Shown here piece by piece: positions 45,713 to 56,604 of a stretch of DNA of 64,000 bases. The DNA comes from Brevundimonas sp. (GTDB lineage: Bacteria > Pseudomonadota > Alphaproteobacteria > Caulobacterales > Caulobacteraceae), in contig NZ_JAUSOE010000078.1 of NCBI RefSeq assembly GCF_030656255.1, forward strand, positions 1 through 64,000. The letters are read 5' to 3'. A model generated the notes under the pieces. It did no database searches and was not told the origin of the DNA. It saw only the letters and a list, made by a program, of their open reading frames with translations. Within the stretch, counting starts at the first letter, position 1. Every line of letters starts with the position of its first letter. The translations under genes were made by a program, and so were the position numbers.

Positions 45713-48649
45713 ATGCCCGATCCCAAGCCTCAGCCCCTGTTCCAGATCCTGACCCCCGCCGGGCCTGTCGCCAATCCCGCCGCCGCCGACCGCCTGCTGG
45801 AGACCCTGATCGAGGCCGCCGACGCCGACGGTTGGCGCGAGACCCTGGACGCCGCCTGGCCCGCCCTGGCGCCGGTGGCGGGCGCCTCGCCCTATCTGGC
45901 GGGCCTGATGCGTCGCCGCCCCGCCCATCTGCGCCGGATTCTGGAACGAGACCCGACCTCGGGCTTGATCCGGATCCTCGCCGACACCGACGCCCTGGAC
46001 GACGAACCCGACGCCGTGCGCGCCCCGTTGCGGGTGCTGAAGGCTGATCTGCACCTGCTGACGGCGCTGGCCGATCTGGGCGGGGTCTGGGACCTGGACC
46101 AGGTGACGGGCGCCCTGTCCAGCTTCGCCGACGCCGCCTGCCGCGCCGCCCTGCGCGCTGTCGCCGCCGAGCAGCGCGCGCGGGGCCGACTGATTTCGCC
46201 CCCCGACGATTCGCGCGGCCCCATCCCCGGCCTGTTCGGCCTGGCCATGGGCAAGCATGGCGCGAACGAGCTGAACTATTCGTCCGACATCGACATCTCG
46301 CTCTTCTTCGAGCCGCGCCTGATGGGCCTGGCCCTGCGCGAGGGCGAAGAGATGCAGGACTTCGCCAATCGCGTCGGCAAGGGGATCGCGACCCTGCTGA
46401 CCGAACGGACGGCCGACGGCTATGTTTTCCGCGTCGATCTGCGCCTGCGGCCCGATCCGTCCTCGACCCCGCCGGTGGTGTCGGGTCCGATGGCCCTGGC
46501 CTATTACGAGAGCGTCGGTCAGAACTGGGAGCGGGCGGCCTTCATCAAGGCCCGGCCGGTGCTGGGCGACCCGCGCGCCGCCGTCCGGTTCGTGAAAGCC
46601 CTGCGCCCCTTCATCTGGCGTCGCAGCCTCGACTACGCCGCCGTCCTCGACATCCAGGCCATCAAGCGCCAGATCCACGTCCACAAGACGGGCGAGGGGC
46701 TGCAGGCCGCCGGGGCCAATCTGAAACTGGGCCGGGGCGGCATCCGCGAGATCGAATTCTACGCCCAGACCCAGCAGTTGATCCTGGCCGGTCGCGACCC
46801 CGCCCTGCGCGCCACGCGCACCCTGGACGCCCTGACGGCCCTGGCCCAGGCCGACCATATCCCCGCCGCCGTCGCCGAGGAGATGTCGGCCGCCTATGTC
46901 GAACTGCGCGGTCTGGAGCATCGGGTCCAGATGCTGGACGACGAACAGACCCACCGCCTGCCTGAGGATCCCCAGCGCCGCGCCGCCGTCGCCGCCCTGG
47001 CCGGCTGGACCGATCTGGCCGCCTTCGACGCCCATGTCGAGGCCCTGCTGGTCCGGGTCAACACCCGCTACGGCGAACTATTCGAGGGCGGGGAGGAGCT
47101 GGATTCCGCCTATGGCAGCCTGGTCTTCACCGGGGTCGAGAACGATCCTGAGACCCTGGACACCCTGCGCCGCATGGGCTTTTCCGAGGCGCCGTCGGTG
47201 GCGGACACCATCCGCTCCTGGCACCACGGCCGCATTCCCGCGACCCGCACCGAGCGGGGCCGTGAGCTGTTCACCCGCCTGGCGCCCCGCCTGCTGGAGG
47301 CCCTGGCCCGGTCCGGCGCGCCCGACGAGGCCTTCCGCCGGTTCGCCGTCTTCTTCTCCGGTCTGGCGGCGGGGGTTCAGGTCCAGGCCCTGTTCCTGAA
47401 CCAGCCCAAACTGTTCGAAATGGTGCTGGGCGTCATGGCCTTCGCGCCGCGCCTGGCCCGGACCCTGGGGCGTCAGCCGGCGGCCCTGGACGGGGTGCTG
47501 GACGCTCGTTTCCTGGCCGACCTGTCGGAAGAGACCGGCCTGACCGAACAGATTCTGCGCGAAGCCGGCGAGACCGAGGATTTCGAAGGCGCCATGAACG
47601 CCGTGCGCCGCCTGCACCGCGAACAGATGTTCCGCATCGGCATCCACGCCATGACCGGCCGCGCCGGCCCAGAGGCCGCCGGTCGCGCCTACGCCGCCCT
47701 GGCCGACGCCGCCATGCGCACCCTGTCGCCCGCCGCCCTGGCCGAGACCGAACGGCTGGGCGGGGCCTTCCCCGGCGCGGTCGCGGTGGTGGCCCTGGGC
47801 AAGGCGGGCTCGCGCGAGATGACGGCCGGGTCCGACCTGGACCTGATGACCCTGTACGACGCCCCGCCCGAGACCGTGTCCGAGATCAAGGGCTGGACCG
47901 CCGACGTCTTCTACGCCCGCTTCACCCAGCGGCTGATCGCCGCCCTGTCGGCCCATACCGCCGAGGGCGGCCTGTACGAGGTGGACATGCGGCTGCGCCC
48001 CACCGGGTCCAAGGGGCCGGTCTCGGTGCGGCTGTCCACCTTCGACGACTATTACGCCGGCGAGGCCGAGACCTGGGAGTTCATGGTCCTGACCCGCGCC
48101 CGCGTCGTCTGGGCCAGCGATCCCACCTTCGGCGACCGGGTCTCGGCGGCGATCGAGGCGGCCCTGCGTCGGCCGCGTCCCGGCGTGGACGTGCCCGCCG
48201 ACATCCGCAAGATGCGCGCCCTGATGGATCGGGAGCGCCGCCCGCACGGCTTCTGGGACCTGAAACTGTCGCCCGGCGGCCAGGTGGACGCCGAGTTCGC
48301 GGCCCAGTACCGCCAGCTCCAGGCGGCGGTACTGGGCGAGCCCCTGACCCTGTCGACGCTGGAGGCCCTGCACGACGACCCGGTCCTGGCCGAGGCCTGG
48401 CGGGTGCAGCAGCGGCTGGCCCATCTGCTGGCCGCCGCCTTCGAAGGCCGGGTCGATCCCGAGGCCGAACCCTCGGTCTTCCGGCTGCGGCTGGCCGAGG
48501 CGGCGGGCGCTCAGGACTTCGAGTCGTTGAAGACCGAACTGGCTGAACTGCGGGCCAGGGCGCGCAAGGCCTTCGAACGTGCGGTGCCCCTCACACGCGA
48601 AGAGATCAGTCGCGACGGAGAGTCCGAAGAGCCGCGTTCAATCTCCTGA
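45713..48649 (+). CDS. glnE: Bifunctional glutamine synthetase adenylyltransferase/deadenylylase
   Basis: 978 aa; GLAMGKHGANELNYSSDIDISLFFEP and ALGKAGSREMTAGSDLDLMTLYDAP duplicated nucleotidyltransferase motifs. Confidence 0.96.
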   Translation: MPDPKPQPLFQILTPAGPVANPAAADRLLETLIEAADADGWRETLDAAWPALAPVAGASPYLAGLMRRRPAHLRRILERDPTSGLIRILADTDALDDEPDAVRAPLRVLKADLHLLTALADLGGVWDLDQVTGALSSFADAACRAALRAVAAEQRARGRLISPPDDSRGPIPGLFGLAMGKHGANELNYSSDIDISLFFEPRLMGLALREGEEMQDFANRVGKGIATLLTERTADGYVFRVDLRLRPDPSSTPPVVSGPMALAYYESVGQNWERAAFIKARPVLGDPRAAVRFVKALRPFIWRRSLDYAAVLDIQAIKRQIHVHKTGEGLQAAGANLKLGRGGIREIEFYAQTQQLILAGRDPALRATRTLDALTALAQADHIPAAVAEEMSAAYVELRGLEHRVQMLDDEQTHRLPEDPQRRAAVAALAGWTDLAAFDAHVEALLVRVNTRYGELFEGGEELDSAYGSLVFTGVENDPETLDTLRRMGFSEAPSVADTIRSWHHGRIPATRTERGRELFTRLAPRLLEALARSGAPDEAFRRFAVFFSGLAAGVQVQALFLNQPKLFEMVLGVMAFAPRLARTLGRQPAALDGVLDARFLADLSEETGLTEQILREAGETEDFEGAMNAVRRLHREQMFRIGIHAMTGRAGPEAAGRAYAALADAAMRTLSPAALAETERLGGAFPGAVAVVALGKAGSREMTAGSDLDLMTLYDAPPETVSEIKGWTADVFYARFTQRLIAALSAHTAEGGLYEVDMRLRPTGSKGPVSVRLSTFDDYYAGEAETWEFMVLTRARVVWASDPTFGDRVSAAIEAALRRPRPGVDVPADIRKMRALMDRERRPHGFWDLKLSPGGQVDAEFAAQYRQLQAAVLGEPLTLSTLEALHDDPVLAEAWRVQQRLAHLLAAAFEGRVDPEAEPSVFRLRLAEAAGAQDFESLKTELAELRARARKAFERAVPLTREEISRDGESEEPRSIS

Positions 48650-48695
48650 CAGGGCTGTCAACGACCGCTCAACGCGGTTCGAGGAGATTATCGAG

Positions 48696-49394
48696 ATGAG
48701 AAAGATCGTTCTGAACGGCTTCAGCGCCATGGCCTTGGCCGCCGTCCTCGACGCCGGCGCCGGGGTCGCCACCGCCCAGGTTCCGCCGCCCCCGGCCGAC
48801 GGTCCTCCGCCGCCCCATGCGCGCGGACCCGCAGACCGCGACGCCGACCTGACCCGCGCCGCCTTCATCGAGGCTCGCGTCGCCCGCCTGACCGCGCTCG
48901 ACGCCGACCGCGACGGCACGGTCAGCGTGGCCGAGCGTGAGGCCGCCATGCAGGCCAAGCGGGCCGAGCGCGCCGACGACCGTTTCGCCAAGCTGGACGC
49001 CAACAGCGACGGCTCCATCAGCCGTGCCGAGTTCGACGCCGGCCACGCCGCCCGCCCGGACCGTGCCGACCGCGGCCCCGGTCCTGAACGCGCTCGGTCC
49101 GGTCCTCGCGGCGGTCCCCGTCACGCCATGCGCGGTCACGGCGGTCCGGAAGGGCGCGGTCCCGAAGGGCGTGAACGCGGCCCCGTGGTGATCTCCGAGG
49201 TCGCCGCCAAACTGGGCGAGCAGTTCGACAAGATGGACGCCGACCGCAACGGCGTGGTCACCGCCGACGAACGTCGGGCCGCCATGACCGCCCATCGTGC
49301 GGAACGCCAGGCCGAGCGTGGGGCCGAGCGTCAGCAACGCCGCGCCGGCCGTCCGGTGCAACAACCCGCTTCCCCGGCTCCGGCTTCGGAGTAA
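48696..49394 (+). CDS. EF-hand domain secreted protein
   Basis: Signal peptide; EF-hand loops DADRDGTVSVAE, DANSDGSISRAE, DADRNGVVTADE. Confidence 0.88.
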   Translation: MRKIVLNGFSAMALAAVLDAGAGVATAQVPPPPADGPPPPHARGPADRDADLTRAAFIEARVARLTALDADRDGTVSVAEREAAMQAKRAERADDRFAKLDANSDGSISRAEFDAGHAARPDRADRGPGPERARSGPRGGPRHAMRGHGGPEGRGPEGRERGPVVISEVAAKLGEQFDKMDADRNGVVTADERRAAMTAHRAERQAERGAERQQRRAGRPVQQPASPAPASE

Positions 49395-49460
49395 GAACGG
49401 TGTCGGGGTCGGCCGTATCGTGCGAATCGGTCCCTTTCGTCAGCAGCGGAAGAGGCGGGT

Positions 49461-50045
49461 TTGGTCGCGATCGTCGACCCCGACGAGGATCTGGTGCGCC
49501 GCGTGGGTCAGGGCGATCCGGCGGCCGCGCAGACGCTTGTCGCGCGCAAGCTGCCGCGAATCCTGGCCCTGGCCCAGCGCATGCTGGGCGACGCGGGCGA
49601 GGCCGAGGACGTGGCCCAGGAGACGCTGCTGAAGGCCTGGCGACAGGCGCCAAAATGGACCCCCGGCCAGGCCAAGTTCGACACCTGGCTGCACCGGGTG
49701 GCGCTGAACCTCTGCTACGACCGGCTGCGGCGACGGCGCGAGATCCCCACGGAGACGCCGCCGGATCGCCCCGACGACGGTCCGGCGCCGGATCGCGGCC
49801 TGTTGGCGGCCGAGACGGGCGCACGGGTCGATGGGGCGCTGAAACGCCTGCCGGACCGCCAGCGCGAGGCGGTGGTCCTGTGTCATTATCAGGAGCTGAC
49901 CAATATCGAGGCGGCCGCCCTGATGAGCGTCAGCGTCGAGGCGCTGGAGAGTTTGCTGTCGCGCGGACGCCGCGCATTGCGTCTAGCCCTGGCGGACATC
50001 GCGCCGGGGATGGAGCCAGGGATGACTAAGGGAGACGGACGATGA
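49461..50045 (+). CDS. ECF-type RNA polymerase sigma factor
   Basis: Region 2 LAQRMLGDAGEAEDVAQETLLKAWRQAP, region 4 RLPDRQREAVVLCHYQELTNIEAAALMSVSVEALESLLSRGRRAL; TTG start. Confidence 0.93.
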   Translation: MVAIVDPDEDLVRRVGQGDPAAAQTLVARKLPRILALAQRMLGDAGEAEDVAQETLLKAWRQAPKWTPGQAKFDTWLHRVALNLCYDRLRRRREIPTETPPDRPDDGPAPDRGLLAAETGARVDGALKRLPDRQREAVVLCHYQELTNIEAAALMSVSVEALESLLSRGRRALRLALADIAPGMEPGMTKGDGR

Positions 50046-50452
50046 AGGCGGATCGGTTGCACGCCCTGGCGGAGGCTTACGGCGCCGACCTGCGTCGGTG
50101 GCCCGCGTCTGAACGCGCCTTCGCCGAAAGCCTGATCGCCGCCGATCCGTCGCTGAAGACGGTGCTGGCCCAGGCGGCGGCGCTGGACGCCCTGCTGGAC
50201 GCCTCGCCCGCCCCGACGCCCTCGGCCGACCTGACGGCGCGCCTGCTGGCCGCCGCGCCGAAGGCCAGGGCCCGTCGCTTCCATCTGGATCGGATCGCCT
50301 TTTATCTCGGCGCCGGCTGGGCGGCGGCGGCCTGCGCCGGCGTGGTCGCGGGCGTGGGCCTGACCACCCATGTCACCGCGGACGAACGGGCCGACGCGGT
50401 GCTTTACCAATCCTCCCTGGTCGGGGTGGACGATACGGAGGTTCTGGGATGA
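50042..50452 (+). CDS. Putative anti-sigma factor-like single-TM protein (136 aa)
   Basis: Overlaps the ECF stop by 4 nt; one TM (AGWAAAACAGVVAGVGLTTHV). Confidence 0.6.
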   Translation: MKADRLHALAEAYGADLRRWPASERAFAESLIAADPSLKTVLAQAAALDALLDASPAPTPSADLTARLLAAAPKARARRFHLDRIAFYLGAGWAAAACAGVVAGVGLTTHVTADERADAVLYQSSLVGVDDTEVLG

Positions 50453-50982
50453 GCGGACGCAGCCTGAAGATCGCCCTGGCGGCGTCGGTGGCCCTGAACC
50501 TGTTCGCCCTGGCCGGCGGAGTCGCCTTCGCCGTCAGCCGGGCCAAGGTGGACGAACGGGTCGCCGAACTGCGCCGCCCCGCGCGTCCCGGCCCCTTCCG
50601 AGAGGTGATGGCCCAGCTCGAGCCCGAGGTGCGGCGCGACGTCCGCGCCAAGATGCGGGCCGCCGCGCTCGCGGCCCGGCCCGATTTCGAGGCCGCCCGC
50701 TCGGCGCGGGATCAGGCGGTTCAGGCGGCCGCCGAACCCCGGATGGACGCAGCCCGTGTCCAGGCCCTGCTGGATCAGTCGCGCACGGCCGAGATGCGGG
50801 GCCGCGCCCGTCTGGAAGGCGGGGCCATCGCCATGCTGGAAAACCTGGATGTCGAGGACCGCAAGGTTCTGTCCGGCCTGCTGATGCGACGTGGCCCCGG
50901 TCCCGGCGCCCAGGCGCCCGAGACCGGCCGCAACGCCGCGCCCCCGCCGCCGGGACCGGACGGCCCCGACGGTCCGGGTTAA
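50449..50982 (+). CDS. Periplasmic heavy-metal-resistance/sensor-like protein (Spy/CnrX/ZraP-like)
   Basis: N-terminal TM; helical PFREVMAQLEPEVRRDVRAKMRAAALAARPDFEAARSARDQA; 4-nt overlap with upstream gene. Confidence 0.7.
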   Translation: MSGRSLKIALAASVALNLFALAGGVAFAVSRAKVDERVAELRRPARPGPFREVMAQLEPEVRRDVRAKMRAAALAARPDFEAARSARDQAVQAAAEPRMDAARVQALLDQSRTAEMRGRARLEGGAIAMLENLDVEDRKVLSGLLMRRGPGPGAQAPETGRNAAPPPPGPDGPDGPG

Positions 50983-50989
50983 GGCGGGT

Positions 50990-51670
50990 TCAGCCCTTTT
51001 TCGACGCCCGATAGGCGGCGACGGCGTCCACGGTGGCGCGGACCTTGGCCTCGATGGCGGCCCAGTCGCCCGATTTGACGGCCTCGTCGGTCACCAGTTT
51101 TGAGCCCATGCCCGCCGCCACGATGCCCGCGCCGAACCATTTGGCGATGGAGGCTTCATCCGGATCGACCCCGCCCGTCGGCATGATCTTGGCCCAGGGC
51201 ATGGGCGCCCGGACCGCCTTGACGAAGTCCGGTCCGCCGACCGACGACCCAGGGAACAGTTTGACGATGTCGCAGCCCAGCTCGTGCGCCTCGCCGATGT
51301 CGGTCACCGAGCCGCAGCCGGGGAAATAGGCCACCATGCGCCGGTTGCACACCTTGGCCACGTCGGGGACCAGGCAGGGGCTGACCACGAAACGCGCGCC
51401 GCGGTTCAGGTAAAGCGACGCCGTGCCGCTATCGACCACCGAACCGATGCCCAGCACCACGTCCGGGTCGGTCCTGATCAGTTCGCGATTGATCTCGCCG
51501 AACAGGTCGCAGGCGAAATCCCCGCGATTGGTGAACTCCACCACCGGCGCCCCGCCGCGCGCGCAGGCGCGGATGACGTTCAGGCTGATCTCGGGATCGG
51601 AATGATAGAAGACCGGGCAGACGCCCTGGGTCTCCAGCGCCTGAAGCACGCTGACGCGATCATGGGCCAT
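50990..51670 (-). CDS. KDPG/KHG-type aldolase
   Basis: GVCPVFYHSDPE, VLGIGSVVDS, GCDIVKLFPGSSVGG, IMPTGGVDPD; Schiff-base Lys context. Confidence 0.88.
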   Translation of the reverse strand: MAHDRVSVLQALETQGVCPVFYHSDPEISLNVIRACARGGAPVVEFTNRGDFACDLFGEINRELIRTDPDVVLGIGSVVDSGTASLYLNRGARFVVSPCLVPDVAKVCNRRMVAYFPGCGSVTDIGEAHELGCDIVKLFPGSSVGGPDFVKAVRAPMPWAKIMPTGGVDPDEASIAKWFGAGIVAAGMGSKLVTDEAVKSGDWAAIEAKVRATVDAVAAYRASKKG

Positions 51671-52070
51671 GTCTCAGTCTCCGCCTGTTCCGACCCGCGC
51701 CGGAACGCCTGTGTTGCACCGACCGGTCGCCCGGCGTCGCCCCTGCTTATCCCAGCCAACGCGGAAAGCGAAAGCGGCGGGGCCGGGTTTACGACGACGC
51801 AGCGGAACATATTGTTTCACCGGTGTCAGAGGCGCGAGGCTCAGTCCCCAGGATGTCGGCGCGCGGGCTTGAAATGCGAGTGTTCAGATGACGAGGCGCT
51901 CGCCGGGGGGCCGAGCCATCAGGGCGTCTATGGCGCCCTTTATCGTCAAGCTTCCGGCCGCCGGGGCGCGGCATGTGCGTCGCACTGCGGCGCGAGTTAG
52001 AGACAACGCGTACGCGCAACGAAACGGCCGCTTAACCCGCGTTATCTAAAACCAGCCGCAGGAGGGTCAC

Positions 52071-54140
52071 ATGATCCAGCTGCCAAGCGCGCAAGACGAA
52101 GTCCGCAGGTTAGCCATGCTTCAGTCCCTGGGGCTGAGTGATTGCGCGCCGGACGCCAGTCTTCAGGCGCTGGCCCGACTGGGCGCCGATCTGGCCCAGA
52201 CGCAGATCGGTCTGGTGAATCTGATCGAGAGCGATCATATCCGCATCGTCGGGGCCGAAGGCTTCCCCGCGTCTCCGATCTGTCGGTGGGACTCCTTCTG
52301 CAATCATGCCCTGTTGAACCCCCGAGACCTGTTGTGGGTGTCGGACGCGCGCGCCGATCCGCGCTTCAGCGCCGGGCGTTACGTCGTCGGGGAACCGCAC
52401 ATCCGCTTCTATGTCGGCGTGCCCCTTCTGGTGAACGACTGCATGGTCGGCACCCTGTGCGTCCTTGATCCTGAGCCCCGCCCCTTCGACGCCGGGCTGG
52501 CCGCGCGGCTCAGGCTGATCGGCGACGCCTGCGCGGCTGAACTCGCCGAGCGGCACCGCACCAACGCCATGCGACAGGCGCTGGCGGCCTCGGCCGACGC
52601 CCTGGTGGACTGTGACCGCGACGGTCGCATCATCGGCTGGTCGGACGGCGCCGAGCGACTGTTCGGCTTCAGCTGTGACGAGGCCCTGAACGCCGAAGTC
52701 TCGATCATCATTCCTGCGGAACACAAGGAGGGGCATCGACAAGGCATGCGTCGCTGGCGAGACAGCGGGGCCGCCAGACTGGGCCGTCGTCTCGAGCTTC
52801 CCGCAATCCGACGCGACGGCTCGCCCATCGACATCGAACTGTGGATGTCGGTGTCGCACGAGGACGGGCGGCCGCAGGTGCATGCCAACATCCGCGATAT
52901 CTCCGAACGCCGCGCCCAGGCGCGCGAACTGGCCGCCGCCGTCGCCAAGGCCGAAGAAGCCAACCGAGCCAAGACGGCCTTCCTGGCCAATATGAGCCAC
53001 GAACTGCGAACGCCGCTGAACGGCGTGACCGCCTGCGCCGGGCTGCTGTCGAGTTCCGTCCTGACGCCGGATCAACAGCGTCTGGTCGGCATCATCACCG
53101 GCGCCGCGGACCATTTGAGCGGCCTGATCGCCGACATTCTCGACCTGGCGCGCATCGAATCCGGCGAGCTGAAGCTCAATCCGGCCCCCGTGGACCTGGA
53201 GGACTTGGTCAGGGGCGCCGCCGACCTGTGCCGGCTGAAGGCCGATGAAAAGGGCGTGGGCTTGAGGCTGGATCTGAGAGACATCCTCGGCGAACGGGTT
53301 TGGCTGGATTCAGCACGCTTCAAACAGGTGCTGGTCAACCTGTTGGCCAACGCCATCAAATTCACCGACTCGGGCGAGGTTCGCCTCAATGTCTCTCGCA
53401 AGGGAGACAGGTTCCGGTTCGAGGTCCGAGACACCGGAATCGGCTTCAGCCCGGAACAGCGAAACGCCATCTTCGACCGGTTTCAGCAGGCCGACGCGAC
53501 GATCACGCGCCGGTTCGGCGGCACGGGTCTGGGCCTGGCGATCTGCCGCGACATCGTGCAGGCCATGGGCGGGGTCATGGACTGCCGCTCGACCCCCGGC
53601 AAAGGTTCGGTCTTCTGGGTCGAGCTGGACCTGCAGGCGGTCATTCGGGCCGAACAGTCAGTTCGCTCCGCCGATGAAGGCGCCGGGACGGGCGCCGGGA
53701 CAGAGCTTGCCGGATTGCGGGTCCTGGTTACGGACGACAATGACACCAATCGGCAGGTGGTGGGCATGATCCTCGAAGCCGCAGGTCTGAGCCCGCAGTT
53801 CGCCGAAAATGGACGCGAGGCGCTGGAGGCCGTGGCCCGGGAAGATTTCGATCTCATCCTGATGGACATGATGATGCCGGAGATGGACGGCGTGGAGGCC
53901 ACCCGTCGATTGAGGGCAGGGGAGGCGGGAGAAACGGCTCGCCACATCCCCCTGATCATGCTGACCGCGAACACCCTGCCCGAACATATCGCCGAAAGCG
54001 TCGCCGCCGGCGCAAACGGCCATCTGGCCAAACCGATCACGCCGGCGATCCTGCTGCAGCGCGTTCTCGACGTGCTGGACGATGGGGCCGCCGAGGCGGC
54101 GGACCCTCGCCATGAGCGACGCTTCGGGTCCGCCGCCTGA
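52071..54140 (+). CDS. GAF-PAS hybrid sensor histidine kinase with receiver
   Basis: GAF (WVSDARADPRFSAGRYVVGEPHIRFYVGVPLLV), PAS, FLANMSHELRTPLNGV, FDRFQQADATITRRFGGTGLGLAI, LILMDMMMPEMDG. Confidence 0.93.
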   Translation: MIQLPSAQDEVRRLAMLQSLGLSDCAPDASLQALARLGADLAQTQIGLVNLIESDHIRIVGAEGFPASPICRWDSFCNHALLNPRDLLWVSDARADPRFSAGRYVVGEPHIRFYVGVPLLVNDCMVGTLCVLDPEPRPFDAGLAARLRLIGDACAAELAERHRTNAMRQALAASADALVDCDRDGRIIGWSDGAERLFGFSCDEALNAEVSIIIPAEHKEGHRQGMRRWRDSGAARLGRRLELPAIRRDGSPIDIELWMSVSHEDGRPQVHANIRDISERRAQARELAAAVAKAEEANRAKTAFLANMSHELRTPLNGVTACAGLLSSSVLTPDQQRLVGIITGAADHLSGLIADILDLARIESGELKLNPAPVDLEDLVRGAADLCRLKADEKGVGLRLDLRDILGERVWLDSARFKQVLVNLLANAIKFTDSGEVRLNVSRKGDRFRFEVRDTGIGFSPEQRNAIFDRFQQADATITRRFGGTGLGLAICRDIVQAMGGVMDCRSTPGKGSVFWVELDLQAVIRAEQSVRSADEGAGTGAGTELAGLRVLVTDDNDTNRQVVGMILEAAGLSPQFAENGREALEAVAREDFDLILMDMMMPEMDGVEATRRLRAGEAGETARHIPLIMLTANTLPEHIAESVAAGANGHLAKPITPAILLQRVLDVLDDGAAEAADPRHERRFGSAA

Positions 54141-54233
54141 GTCGAAGCGGGCCTGAGTTGAAGCGCAAGGGGTGGAGCCGCTACCATTGGATGATGGGAC
54201 GGTTCGTGCGGCTCCATCGGGTCCCTGTCCGGG

Positions 54234-56327
54234 TTACGCCAGCATGCGCACCTTCGGCTCGCGGTCCCACTGACGGGTGCGGGCCGGCGTCAGGAAGGCG
54301 TCGGCGCCCGACGACAGGTCGATCACCCCCTCGTCCGGCTCGACCCCGGCCTTGTCCAGCAGGGGCTGGGCCTCGGCGGTGAAACCGACGGCCTTCAGGT
54401 GGCCGAAGGCGTCCTTGGCGAAATCGACGGCGGCGCCTTCCTTCATCAGTTGCGCGCAGCCGTCCGCCGACAGGACGATGGCCACGGCGTCGAACAGCAC
54501 CGAGGGACTGCCGGCCAGTTGACCGTCCGCCGCCAGGGTCGAACCGTCCGCCAGCTTGGCCCCGCCGATCTTGGGCGCGACGACGAAGACCGAACCCCCG
54601 TCGCCCTCCACCGCCTTGCGGACCTGGGCGACCACCGCCCCGTCGGACCCGTCGGCGACCAGGATGGCCACCTTGCGACCCTTCAGGATGTCCGGATATT
54701 TGCCGATGATCCGCAGCGCCGGCGACGGCTCCAGATTGATGGGGGCGACCGCCGGCTTGGACGCCTTGGGCAGGGGCAGGTTCAGCCCCTCGGCCACCCG
54801 CTGGGCCAGTGTCTGATCGACGTTGATCAGGTTGGACAGAATCCGCTCGCGCACGTGCGGCAGCGACACCTTGGACAGCTCGAACACGATGGCGCTGGCC
54901 AGGTGGGCCTGTTCGGGCGCGGTCTGGGACTGGAAGAACAACCGCGCCTGGCTGTAGTGGTCGGCGAAACTCTCGGCCCTCAGCCGCACCTTTTCGCCCT
55001 CGACCGGCGCCGGCGCTGTGCGGAAGCCGCCCTTGGGATCCTCGCGCGGGCCGCCGTCCTCGCCCGCCTCGGCCAGGCTGTTGGGCTCATAGTTGGCGCG
55101 GCCCTTGAAGACCTGGGTCTGCATATGACCGTCGCGCTGGAAGTTCTGGAAGGGGCAGCCCTTGGCCTGGTTGATCGGGATCTGGTGGAAGTTGACCGTG
55201 CCCAGACGCGACAGCTGGGTGTCCTGATAGGAGAACAGCCGCCCCTGCAGCAGCGGGTCTTCGGAAAAGTCGATGCCGGGCACGATATTGGTCGGCAGGA
55301 AGGCCGCCTGTTCGGTCTCGGCGAAGAAGTTGTCCGGGTTGCGATCCAGCACCATCCGTCCGATCACCCGGATCGGATAATCCTCTTCCGGCACCAGTTT
55401 GGTCGCGTCCAGAATGTCGAAGGGCAGGGCGTCGGCCTCTTCCTGGGTGAACAGCTGAACCCCGAACTCCCACTCCGGGAAGTCGCCCTGGGCGATGGCC
55501 TCATACAGGTCGCGGCGGTGATAGTCGGGGTCGGCGCCGGCGATCTTGACCGCCTCGTCCCAGCAGGTGGACTGGGTCCCCAGCTTGGGCCGCCAGTGGA
55601 ACTTGACCAGGGTCGCCACGCCCTCGGCGTTGATCAGGCGGAAGGTGTTGACCCCGAACCCCTCGATCATCCGCAGGGATCGGGGAATGGCCCGGTCCGA
55701 CATGGCCCACATGACCATATGGGTGCTTTCCGGCATCAGCCCGATGAAGTCCCAGAAGGTGTCGTGCGCGCTGGCGGCCTGGGGATAGCCCTTGTCGGCC
55801 TCCATCTTGACCGCATGGATCAGGTCCGGGAACTTGATTGCGTCCTGGATGAAGAAGACGGGGATGTTGTTTCCGACCAGGTCCCAATTGCCCTCGGTCG
55901 TATAGAATTTGACTGCAAAGCCGCGCACGTCGCGCGGCGTATCCACCGACCCGGCGCCGCCCGCCACGGTCGAGAACCGGGTGAACAGTTCGGTCTTCTT
56001 GCCGACCTCGGTCAGGATCTTGGCGGTGGTGAAGTCCGACAGACTATCGGTCAGTTCGAAGAAGCCATGCGCGGCAGAGCCTCTGGCGTGGACGATCCGC
56101 TCGGGGATCCGCTCATGGTCGAAATGCTGGATCTTCTCGCGCAGGATGAAGTCTTCCAGCAGGGGCGAGCCGCGCGGCCCGGCCTTCAGCGAATTCTGGT
56201 TGTCGCTGATCGGCGTCCCGTGGTTGGTCGTGGTGCGCGTCTGCGGCGTCGAGGCGGTTTGATGCAGTTCGCCTGCCTCGCCCGGTAGGCTCGCGATTCC
56301 TCCGGCGTTCGTCGGTGTCTTGGCCAT
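54234..56327 (-). CDS. katE: Large-subunit catalase (HPII-like, C-terminal GATase1/DJ-1 domain)
   Basis: [59 protein letters not shown]-term [14 protein letters not shown]. Confidence 0.95.
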   Translation of the reverse strand: MAKTPTNAGGIASLPGEAGELHQTASTPQTRTTTNHGTPISDNQNSLKAGPRGSPLLEDFILREKIQHFDHERIPERIVHARGSAAHGFFELTDSLSDFTTAKILTEVGKKTELFTRFSTVAGGAGSVDTPRDVRGFAVKFYTTEGNWDLVGNNIPVFFIQDAIKFPDLIHAVKMEADKGYPQAASAHDTFWDFIGLMPESTHMVMWAMSDRAIPRSLRMIEGFGVNTFRLINAEGVATLVKFHWRPKLGTQSTCWDEAVKIAGADPDYHRRDLYEAIAQGDFPEWEFGVQLFTQEEADALPFDILDATKLVPEEDYPIRVIGRMVLDRNPDNFFAETEQAAFLPTNIVPGIDFSEDPLLQGRLFSYQDTQLSRLGTVNFHQIPINQAKGCPFQNFQRDGHMQTQVFKGRANYEPNSLAEAGEDGGPREDPKGGFRTAPAPVEGEKVRLRAESFADHYSQARLFFQSQTAPEQAHLASAIVFELSKVSLPHVRERILSNLINVDQTLAQRVAEGLNLPLPKASKPAVAPINLEPSPALRIIGKYPDILKGRKVAILVADGSDGAVVAQVRKAVEGDGGSVFVVAPKIGGAKLADGSTLAADGQLAGSPSVLFDAVAIVLSADGCAQLMKEGAAVDFAKDAFGHLKAVGFTAEAQPLLDKAGVEPDEGVIDLSSGADAFLTPARTRQWDREPKVRMLA

Positions 56328-56514
56328 GTCGGATCCTGTTTTTCGGGCAGCCCAGACCCGTCACAAAGGCGGGCGGCGCCAGACCAACGTCATGGGGCGG
56401 CAAACGTTCTGACCGGTTGCGCACAGACGCGTGTTTGGAAGCGCCGGAACGACTTGCCTGGGCCGTGCGCCACCCCATCTGACGCGGCGAGCCACTGGAG
56501 GCGGCGAGGGCTGT

Positions 56515-56565
56515 TTCAGACATTTCAGACGATTCAGACTGTGTTTTTTCTCCCCCGGGTCTGAA
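56515..56565. promoter_or_regulatory. TTCAGAC repeat array in katE/Lrp-like divergent intergenic region
   Basis: TTCAGAC at 56515, 56524, 56533 (9-bp period) and inverted GTCTGAA at 56559-56565. Confidence 0.4.
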
Positions 56566-56604
56566 TTCCGCTAGGAAGCCGCGGAACCCAAGGAACCGCC
56601 TGCC

